From NCBI RefSeq assembly GCF_001949145.1, contig NW_019091413.1, positions 940,315 to 1,004,314 on the forward strand: a DNA stretch of 64,000 nucleotides, written 5' to 3'. Source of the stretch: Acanthaster planci. Taxonomy: Eukaryota; Echinodermata; Asteroidea; Valvatida; Acanthasteridae. The translations under genes were made by a program, and so were the position numbers. Under the pieces are notes generated by a model. The model saw nothing but the letters and a program-made list of their open reading frames with translations, searched no databases and was not told the origin of the DNA. Positions 34,501 through 45,600 of the stretch are shown in pieces (position 1 is the first letter of the stretch; each line of letters begins with the position of its first letter).

Positions 34501-36661
34501 CTTGAAAACCCCTGTAAGGATATACACCATTTCATTTGGGCTATTGACATGTCTATTTAATTGTACCAGAGGGATAGAATTTCACAAAACCATGCCACTT
34601 TTTTCCCCACTTTTCTTGGCATCAATTTTTTGTTCTCTTATTTTTCAAGTGCAACTACAGGAAATTAAACTCTAGCTGTGTCCGACGGGTTCTCAGGTTA
34701 CAATAAATCTGACCATTTGTCAGACCCTGTTTGGACATTGGCATCATCCACCCTTTTTTTTTATCCCCCACCCCCTAATAATTAAAAACTTGATACACAT
34801 TGGGATCATTGATAAAGTTCCCTCCCTTAAACTGCCCAGTGTTTACAGAAACCACAGTGGGAACTGTCTCTTCACCGATCAGTAGCAAGTATCGTGTGAC
34901 ACCCAGGACAAATTCCTGTTAAATGCACCCATTCAGGCCTCGCTTGTTTATCCAACCCGGAGGATCAAGCGCTGATTATGGTGATGAACTTTCCAAGCTC
35001 TGTGGCTTGCGTGGTCTCATGTTATACCACCTTTCTCTTCACTCAATTCAGATACACAAGTGAACGCACTATCCTTTCATTCACTCCCATACAACTACAA
35101 GGAAACAAGAGATGGCCATGACCATACAAGACAGTAACTCTAAGTTTGTCAAATTCATACATTGTTAGAAAAATAACAGTGATGGAAAAAAAGCATGGCT
35201 GACAAAATTATATCTTTGCAATCAATGCAAACCTGATGATTGGCTCAATCTAGACTAATATATTTCATTAAATACAGGCATCACAATGCCATGGTCCACT
35301 GAATGCTGGGATTGCTATCACACGAAGGGGTGACCTACTTCACTCTTATGGTTTATATTTAATTGTACATATAGGAATCTTATATATATACACACACACA
35401 AACTCTAAACATCTACACAGTATCAGTGAATATTTTTTTAGTAATATATATTTTTATGAATTCCACATCATGAGCTACTCTAATGTCACACTCGTTTTTG
35501 TGTCCCCCTTTTTATACAAATTATATAGCTCTTTTGACTTTGAGTCACCACCTGAATTGAGAGAATAGAGCTCAGGATAATTTCTGTTTAGCTTCAAACC
35601 TAAAACTTTAAATTTCTATTCAACAAAAACATTTAGCCACATTCCTTCTGAAACTCGTCCCCCAAGTTTCATAATATGAAATAACCCAACTCTGATTCAT
35701 CTCAGTTAAAGGGCTAAAACTGTCTCCTCCTGTAAGTTCCTTCGTTGCTTGTTTTTTTTCCTTTCTTTTTTTCACCGACTTAAGCACTGTTTCACAATCA
35801 GGTATAAATGCAAGACGCAGTGCTAAGTATTCATAGTTCAGAAAAAAATTATTTTTCAGTCCCATCCCAGGAAGGAAAAAATCCCACAGTAACACATTAG
35901 TTTATTCCTGAACATTTAACTATCAAGTGTTTAGTAAAAAAACCTCCAAATTAAATACAGGCACCATCTTTTTTTACAAAATCAGTCACATTCACCATCC
36001 TTAACCATTTATAATACCATCTTATGGTTTTGAACTTTTATGTACATCATTGTAGCACAAAACATAAGGTGTATTCAAGTATCATATTGTTCCTCTGACC
36101 AGAACCGTGGGTGATGACAAAAACAGTGCATATATCAGCATGTTATAATTTCAAATCATTCTTTGAATTCAAATGAAAAAAAGAAAAGGTGGGGCAGCTG
36201 GTTAACACAGAATTACTCATATTGGTCCTTAAAAAGAGCTTATATATGCTTGGCAGTTCTATGTGATTTACGCATAATTTATATTTGACATTCACAAATT
36301 ATAGGACAGACTTCAGCTCGTATTATCTTACGAAATTCACCCACATCTCATTTTCTTGTAATCTAATTTGCAATTTTGTTGAAATTCACATGCGTAATTT
36401 CATTAAAAAAAAAAAAAACAAAAAAATCATCAGAATACCGTTTAATTTCTTCCAAATGATTCTGAATTCCGCACTATAATTCAATTTCAATTTCAAATAG
36501 TTTTACTTTTCAGAATAGCATTAATAAGCACTGATAACCACCATGATCTGTTCTTTTTTGACTAAATTATTTGAGCTGAGTGGTGTGCAGTGCATGTTAA
36601 GTCTCCCATACACTATTTATTCTATGACTTTACAATAATTCTTGACACTTTCTCAACACGC
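31531..36661 (-). other. Probable ZFHX 3' UTR and downstream DNA
   Basis: Five kilobases of strongly AT-rich sequence without coding frames lie directly downstream of the ZFHX stop on the minus strand. A TTTATT (AATAAA on the minus strand) lies at 36616-36621, only about 40 bases past the stop, and others are scattered further down, so the mRNA end cannot be fixed. A TA/CA microsatellite lies near 35382-35401. Confidence 0.45.
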
Positions 36662-39600
36662 TCAGTGCTTACTTTGATGGTGTCGATGATGCTTGGAGCT
36701 ATGACTCTTCTTACTGCTGCCACTGCCGCTGGCACGTCTCAAGGCAGCGTTCCTCTCGTGCCCTCCTGACTGAAGATGCTTGTTCACATCCTCCTCTGTT
36801 ATCAGCACTTCCCGGGGGCAGGCCAGGCAGAGGAACCGGTTGGAGGGCAGCTTCTCCACTGTCTCCTCCGTGTTGACCACCTGACCTGGGTAGCAGGCAG
36901 TGACCTGGTGGGAAGTGACAGAGTCCCGGTCCGTGAAGACCTTCTCACACTTCTTGCAGAGGTATCGGTTTGTGGAGGACTTTGGCCGCAAGATTAGCCT
37001 GTCTTTGTCCCCAGGGAAGGAGGTGGACTCCTGCTGCTCCTTGCTGGCACTGGACTTGGGCACAGCAGACTCGGTGCTCTTGGATTGGAGCTGAGCAGCT
37101 GCTAGGGGATTGGCACCATACATGTGGGCCATCTGTGGGAGCATGCTAGCAGCCTGCATGGACTGTTCATAGGCTGCCATCATGGCAGCTTCCTGGCCCC
37201 CAGTGTAGAAGGGGTACATCATTTGCATCTGGGAGTAGTAAGGGGGCATGTTTCCATAGAGGTAGGACATTAAAGCTTGATCTGTTCTGGACGTTGGGAT
37301 GTTGAGTTGTTGGGCCAGCATTGCCGCTGCTGCTGCCTGTTGCTGGGCTGCTGCAGCCTGCTGAGATGCCTGTTCTTCATCTTTTGACTCCTGACCGATG
37401 CCCAACTCCTTCCTCCCTTCCTGCTTACTGGATCCCCCGGAGGAACCTGGTAGCATGCCGGCAGCGGCTGCTACTGCAGCCATCTGCTGGGAGGCCATCT
37501 GAGGTGAGATGATCTGTGCTGCATGCATGGCCTGGATAGTTTGGATTTGTGCCGCAGTGACTGGGTTGAGAGCTGCGGGCATCATTGCATGGGCTGCTGC
37601 TGCAGCAGCAGCTGCTGGGAGGAACTGCTGGCTGGCTGGCAGGGATTGCTGTTGCTGCTGTTGCTGAGACTGCTGACCATGCACCTTCTGCTGAAGTGAC
37701 AAAAATCTTGCACTATCCTCAGAATCCTTCTCAATCTCCTGACCAACGTGTTTTTTGACACTGCGGATGTGCAACTCTGTGAATACATGGTCCCTCACTG
37801 ACATAGACATGGAATACTTGACCCCGCACAACTTGCACATTTCGGGTGTGCCATCACTACTGGGGCCTATCATGCCAAACTGCTTGGTCACAACTGTTTT
37901 GGACTTCTTATCTTTGGCCCTGGCATTCTGAAACCAAACCTGCACCACTCGCTTTGGCAGACCCACCTCCTGTCCTAGCAGCTCGCACTCGTGCATCGTT
38001 GGAGTGCGATAGTCGGCAAAGCAGTGCTTTAGCACTTTGAGCTGTAGTTGACTCATCTGTGTGCGGTACCTCTTGTTTGCCTCTCGCATCCTCATTCTCT
38101 CACCTTCATCTAGATTACTGAAAGAATCCTCACTCCTATCCATGGAGCCTGCCTCTGACAGGGTGTTCTCATAGAAGTCTTCTCCAACCATACTGCTGGT
38201 GGGGGAGAGCATGTCAGACTCCTTGTTATCTTCGTCCATTTGCAGCTGGGATGACTCACTGCCACTGCGGGAAGGTGTTCCCTCCCACTGTTTTGGCAGC
38301 TCTCTTCTACTTCCCTCAGAATCATGCCCGCTGTTATTTCTGACTCTGGGCTTGGTTCCCGACTCATCAGAATTCCCTGACTCATTGGCATTGTCAGCTC
38401 CATCCTGGCTGCTACTATCATCTGAAATGACTATCAGCTCTTCCCCTTTACGACGTTCCTTGTGGGAGGAAGACAAATTCACAGCATGTTCTCCATCCTG
38501 GGAGAGGCTGGGACTGGTTGAATAAGGGTTGTTGCCTGTGGTGCTGTCAAACTGGGGGCTCAGCATTCCCGTATCCTCACATTCTGGCATTTGAGCCAAA
38601 ATGGCTTCCATCTGACTGTTGGTGATCTGTTGTTCAAAATGACGAGTCCTGATATGAGCCTCTAGTGCAGACTTGGATTTGAAGAGTGCCCTGCAAAAAG
38701 GACACTTGCACATCTGATTTAGCCCTGAGAGCCTGAACTGCCCTTTGCGCTCTCTTGCACGGGTATTCTGGAACCAGACCTGGACCACTCGTTTTTTCAG
38801 CCCAACTTCCTTTGAGATCATGTCAAGCATTCTCCGTGTAGGGTTACTGTCCTCTCGGTATTTGGCATACAATACGTCCAGCTGAGCTGGTGAAATGGTG
38901 GTACGGAGTCGCTTGTCTTTTGGCTGGTCACCATTGTCAGCTGGACTTTCAGAAGTTGAGGGTCCAACAATGTCATCGCTTGTCTCAGAGAACTTCCTTT
39001 TTGTGGGTGACTCATTGGCCTTCTTGTTGCTCAGGTAATTCAAGTATTGTTCTGGAGTCACACCATTCATAGCTTCGGGGTAGGGTAGATACATCATGTT
39101 GTAGGGCTGCGGGAGGTAGCTCCCAAAGAGACCCATATTCATCATGTGCACCTGCTGGTGGTCCCGCCATTGGTCAAAGTGGGGGAAGACAAGGCTGCAT
39201 TTCTCACACTGATAGTGTACCACAGGGCCTTGATTCTCTTGCATGGTGCTAGAAGGTTTAGATTCAGCCTTGGGCTCAGCCTCTACTTTGGCTACCTTCT
39301 CTTCGGACTTGGTGAACACAGTCTCAGATGAGACACTGCTTGTACTGCTAGCTGTGCTCTTGGCCATGGGTGAGGTGCAGGTTGGACCCCTAGTTGGACT
39401 GACCTGAGATGATGAGCGGTTGCCACCCTCTTCATCTTTGTAGCAATGCAACTTCTGGTGCCGAATCAGCTCATAAAATCTTTGGAATACTAGCAAGCAC
39501 TTGCTGCACTGGTAGTTCATACCTGGGGTTCGTTTGTAACGACTGCTTCCCTCACCCTCAGAGTCTCCACTATCCACAAGAGGCTGATTCTCAAAGATCT

Positions 39601-42600
39601 TCCGTGCTTTCTGTCTAGCATTCTGGAACCAGACTACTATTACTCGAGGACTTAGATTGAGCAATCGTGACATGTTGTCCAAGTCATCATCCTTTGGGTA
39701 GGCATTGTTTTCAAAGAACTCTTGCAACACTTTGACCTGGTAATCAGTGAAACGTGTCCTGCCTGAGCGTTTAGACCCTGAACCACTGCAGCGTTGCGTT
39801 GGGGAGGTAGCAGATGGCATAGATTGTGGAGCTGGGGAAATGGGAGAGAGTATTGGGGAGGCCAGCTCAGAATAGGTTGAGGTAGGTGTAGTTGGTGAAG
39901 ATGTTGTGGTCACTGGGCCACCAACACCTCCCTGTTGTGGTTCTGATGTGAAGACACTATTCACTGAACTGACACTTGCTATGCTCTCCCTGTCCCTCTG
40001 AACTGGGGATTTCTTTTGAGAATCTTCTGACTTTACATGAACCTCAGATTTCACGGGCAAATTCTTTGAGGCAGTGTGTGTGTCTGAATCAGCTGGGGGC
40101 GGTGTGGATGACTTTTGCTGCTCTGGTTGGGAGGATTCCTGTTTAATGTCTACTTTTTTTGTGTCAGGTTTTGGAGAAGAACTACATGCAGAAGATGGGG
40201 CAGATGGAGGTGAAGAATGTGCTGCAGTGGCTGTGGTTGGAGCAGCAACAAGTGCGGCTGTGGAAAAGGGTACTGAGGCAGGTGGCGCCACACATGCTGA
40301 TGGTAGCGACACTACAGGTATTGAGGTTGATGCTGACATTGACAAAGACGAATCACTTTCACTGAAATAACTGCCGCTTCCTTTACTCCTCTTTCTACTG
40401 TTGCTGAAACCACCATTAACCGAAATGGGAGCTGGAGAGGACCGCTTGGCCTCTGCAGCTGATGCTGCGGCCGATGCCGCTGCCGCTGCAGCAGCAGCTG
40501 CACAAGCTGCTGCAGCCTGCTCAGCTGCTAGAGCGGCTGCTTGAGCTGCTGCCACCTCTTGCTTGGCCTTCAACTGAGCAGATTTCTCTGCATCCTGGAG
40601 TGTCGTGGTTGGAGGGTTGTTGAAGTTATAGGGTGAATCTTTGTTCCTCTGCCGCTCTTTGAATAAGGTGTTGCGGAACCAGTGCTTTATAACCTTGTGT
40701 GGCAGCCCAGATTTCTGCGACATCTCTGCAATCTGCTCCTCAGTGGGAGAGTTATTGATATCAAAGTAGGCCCGCAAGATTTTCAGCTGGTCATCAGTGA
40801 TGCGTGTGCGAGCACGCTTGGGGGATTTCTGCATGTAGTTGGGATCCACATACTGAACGGCCTGCATGGCAGGCATGCTGGCCTGAGTGGGGGTAATCCC
40901 TTGCATCATGCTAAAATTCTGCATGCTAGACAGTGGCTGCATGGACTGCATCATAGACAATGGGAATGCACTGGGCAGTAGCATCTGTGGTGGGGGAGGA
41001 GGGGGCATAGCCTGGGAAGCAGACATTTGGCCCTGTTGTTGCGTCTGCTGAAGGTACTGCACTGCAGCAAGTTGAGCTGCAATGTGCTGATCCTCTGAAA
41101 TCTGGGTGTGAGTTGACCCATCAGTGTTGGGTTCCTCTTTGACTTCCCCATTTTGCTCAAGCTGCTTCTCACCTGGCTTATCCTCTCTGTCTTGCTTATC
41201 CATTTCTGTTTTATCCTTCTCATCTTCAATGTTGTTCTCTAAGAGTTCTTCCTTAAATTTCTTGGAATACATCTCAATTTCTTTGATGGTCAAAACCTTC
41301 TTGTGAAGCTCTTCTAGATGGGCTTTGTACACAAAGATGCTGGAAAATTCCTTGGAACATTCACTGCAGTAAAACTTGTCTTCTTGGGCAATGCTGGCTG
41401 GTAAACCCTGAGCAAATTCATTAAACTGTTGGACGAGATCGAACCCATAACTTTCCAGAAGCTTTCTCTGCACCTGGGATGTGCGAGTCCGTCTTGGATG
41501 TTGATTAATGGAAGCCTCTGGAATACTTGGCTTTGGAGTGGCTGGGGGTGTGGCTGCAGTGGTTGCATTCTCAGAGGATGGAACACTTCTGCACTGAGTC
41601 TGCTGGTGCTGTGTGAGTGCTTCCTGGCTCACAAAGACTGACGAGCATTTGTTACAGCTAAAGACACAGGGCTGAGGAAGCACCTGCCCTGGTTGCAGCA
41701 TCATGCCAGGAGGGAAACCAGCCAGAGTGGCAAGTGCTAGCTCTGCCTGTAACTGTTGGGCAGCCTCAGACTGAATCTGGGTCATACCTTGCTGCTGCAA
41801 GAAATGCTGCAGCTGAGCCTGCTGCAGTTGCTGCAACTGGTGGAGTTGTATTTGCTGCATTTGAAGCTGCATCTGCTGGGCGGCCTGTGCCTGTTGCAGT
41901 TGCTGAGCCTGCATTTCCTGTACCTGCTGCTGTGGGGTTGAGTATCCTGGAACCTTTGGAGAACCAAGTTCACCATTTTCCACTGAGCTGCTCTGTTCAG
42001 GAGTGGATTCTTCACGTTCGGTACTCGTGCCTTGGACCTCTTGCTTGGCTGCCCTGCTCTGATGCAGAACAGAGCGCATGTGTGTTTCCAGTGTGGTTGC
42101 TTGGCTGTAGGCAACTTTACACAAGTTACATCGGTAGGGCTTCCCATCACCAGTTTCAGCTGCTGCCTCTGTCTCGGTGGGTTCATTCAAACTCTGCTTT
42201 AATTTATGAAGGTGAGAGACAGAATTATAGTGCACCAATAGGATGTTCTTCTGAGTGAAGGACTCTTTGCATACATCACACTTGTATGGGCGGTTGGGGT
42301 CCCAGTACCTCTGGAGTTGAAAGGCAGTCAAGCTACGATCCCCTTTACGATGTGTCATTGTCTTGTTATGGCTGCTTAGCTCACTCTGACGCATGAAGCC
42401 CAAACGACATCTGTGGCATTTGTATTTTCGAACAGGATCAGTGTAGGAACCATCATCAATGTACTTGTTCCCATCTTGACTCCCATCCTCAGAGAGACTG
42501 TCTACTTCCTGGCTATTAGGGGTCTCGACCTGTCGACCGGTATCATCTTTTCCAGCGTCTGAGCTGTCGATGGTCCCATCCACAGATTCTGCCTCCATTT

Positions 42601-45600
42601 GATTGTCATCTTGTGATGGATCAACTTGCTCATTCTCATTTGGAACCTCGCCACAGCTTGGGGAATCCTCAACCAATTTAGATGATGGCACCATGTCTCC
42701 ATTTGACACTGAATTGTAATACTGGAGCAACTCGGTATTGCTCAGATCCTGATGTGATGTCTCAATATGATTTTGCAAGGCAGGGACGGAGCGGAACATG
42801 CGCTGGCACACAGGGCACTTAGTGGCAGCACGCAGCAGGTGGTACTGCATGTGGTTGCCCAGCTTTTCTTCGGTTTTGAAAGCAAGACTACATTGAGTGC
42901 AGCGGTATTTATACATGTGGCGCTCGGAACTGGCGGACTGCTGACGCTTAGCATGGATCTCCTTGAAGTGCATCTGAAGTGCGGAGGCAGTTTTGAAATA
43001 CTGGTTGCAGCCTTTCTTCCAGCAGAGAAAACCTGGTCCACCTGGGGTGTCCTGCTCAGTGAGGGGGCAGCTTTGGTCCTGATGGGCATAGAGTTGATCA
43101 ATGTTGGCGAATACGAGATGGCACTTCTGGCAGCGGTACAGATCTGTGCTCTCTGTGTCACTGGAGGGCCCCGGAGACTCCCGTGCTGGCTTGTCCTGCA
43201 ATTCCATCTTGACTGTTTCCACGGAGGGTGGTGCTGGTGACTCAGCTGGGGCTGGTTTCAGGCCGGCTTGGGCCAAGGCTTCCATCGCAGGATTGGTACC
43301 TTGAATGAATGGCGGTGTGGTAGCTGGAGGGTTGGTAGCAGTCGGCATCACCCACTCACTGGTAAGCATCAGACGCTGCATGCACTCCCGGGAGACACTG
43401 TGGGTATCCATGAGATGGACCTCCAGATTGATCTTGTTGGTGCAGACTTCCTGACACAGCGGGCAGCGCAGAATTGCCTGAGGTTTGATGCTGTGCTGGG
43501 ACACTACGTGGGCAGATATACGCTGTTGATCAATGCTGCTGTATTTACAATAAGGACAGGAATATATCTGTGTGGTGTTTGGGTTGCTGCGGGATTCTGC
43601 TCGCGACCTCCCTGATGAGGAACTCTCCTGAGGTAATTTGGGACGCTTGGCTTCTGGCTCTCCATGCTCTTTATCCTTGTCCCTTGATGTAGAGGCAGTA
43701 AAAGTCGGTGATGGTCGTTCTTTCCTTGAGAGATCTAAAGCACCATCAGCTGTCATCCCTTCCTTAGGTGAAGCTTTTGTCAACTTTTCCTCATTCTTGA
43801 TGTGCTGCAAAGACTGGACATGCTGTATCAAATTGAGCTTGGCCTTTGTGGAATAGTTACACAGAGGGCAGTGGAAGGTGCGGGACTCAGGGTTGATGGT
43901 GATGTTTATTTTCTGCAGGTGCCGGAAGAGCTTCATGCTTGTTTCATGACGATAGTTACTACTGTGGGTGTGTGTGTGAAGCTTGTCAGTGCTGTAAGTG
44001 TAGTAATCGCAAGCATTGCAACGAAGTTGGATGGGGTTGCCCACGTTCATGTACTTCAGCCGCCATTCATTTTGCTTGCCACCTTCTCGGATATGGTTGA
44101 AAAGCTGTAGTTTCTGCTGGTGCTTATCTGTCTTCATGTGGAGTTGGAAGTTGGCCTTCACCTGTGTTGTGTAGTTGCAGAGAGCGCACTGCTGGACGTC
44201 CCCGATGATTATGCGCCACAGCTCCTCATTTGGTTCGCTACGATCCCGCGAGATGTGTTGCTGCAGTTCACCCAGACAGTCAGTGCTGAACTTATTGCAG
44301 ACAGAGCACTGGTATAACCTCAACGGTTCATTGTTCTGCAAGTCATCTGGTGAGACCATGGCTTGTTCTTCCTGCATCCGGGTCTGGTCGGGGCCAGGGG
44401 CCACACCCAGGGCCATGCTGCCCATCATAGCGGCGTACGCTGTTGGGTCGTAACTGTAGTTCATCATGCTCTGCATGTCCATGCCCTCTGGTCCCTGGGC
44501 CATGATGGGCAGCATGTTCTGGGCCATGTACATGTACATGGACTCTTCGGGTTGGAAGCCGGTCAGGTTGGTCTGCATCTCCCGCTGCATTTGGCTAACG
44601 TTCTGCTGGATGGCCATCATATTGTGGATGTGTTTCTCACTCGTCATATGGATGCGAAGATTGCGTGCCACATTGGTCTCATAATCGCATACGTCACACC
44701 GCCACGTGTGCTTGGGCTTGGCTTTGGTTGAAGATGAGGACAGTGTCGGAGGCATTTCCCCTCCTACTTTGGTGGTGTGCATAAATAACTGGTCACTGCC
44801 ATTTTGCAGCTCTTGTACATTGTTTAGATGCTTATCGGACTGCATGTGAATACTCAGGTTACCCTTGGTGGTGGTGGAATAATTGCAGATGTCACAGCGG
44901 TAGGGCTTATATCCACAGGTGTATGTTTCCCCCCTTGATAGGCGAGGATGGGTTTGATTGGTCTCGCAATATGGGCATTTGGACTCGCTCTCCGGGTGCT
45001 TTTCCTTCATGTGGGCTTCTAGGGTTTGCTGGTACTTGTAGTGCCAGTTGCATTTGGGGCATTTCAGTGTCTTGCAGGAGTTTCGGGAGTGCATCATGGT
45101 CATGTGCCCCCCAAGAGAACGGGACGAGCCCAGGACCATGTCACACTTGGGACACTCAACACTACTGGAATTTTTCCCGCTGGAAGTGCAGCAATCAGAG
45201 GGAGTACAGGTGTCACGACTGCTTGGGCGGGGGGAGGAGCTCTCTTCAGCTAAGCTCCCAGGGTAAGGAGATTCAGCCTCTTGTTGGTGGGGTGTCTGAC
45301 AGTTAGACCTGGTGGTTGGGCTGGGGCTCTGTCTCACGTCTGCCTTCCTGGGCTCTAGGTATTTCATTGGGCAACTGGGACTTGGAGTTTCCTGTGTGGT
45401 TTCAGTCAACAGTTTGCAAGCTTCCTTTTCCACTGGCAGTGATCCATCGGCAGTCCCTGTGGATTGGCTCTGCTCTGGAGAGGCATGGTCCTTGTGGAGT
45501 ATTTCAGATTGTTCAGCACTTTGCTTATTTTCCTCTTGTTCGGTATTGTTTTCGTTGTCAGGGGATGCAACATTGTTCTCATTTGGTCCTGCAGAGTCAG

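Noticed and set aside
36616-36621. AATAAA on the minus strand about 40 bases after the ZFHX stop as the polyadenylation signal
   Set aside because: The hexamer is common in this AT-rich region and no downstream element could be judged; the mRNA end is left open.
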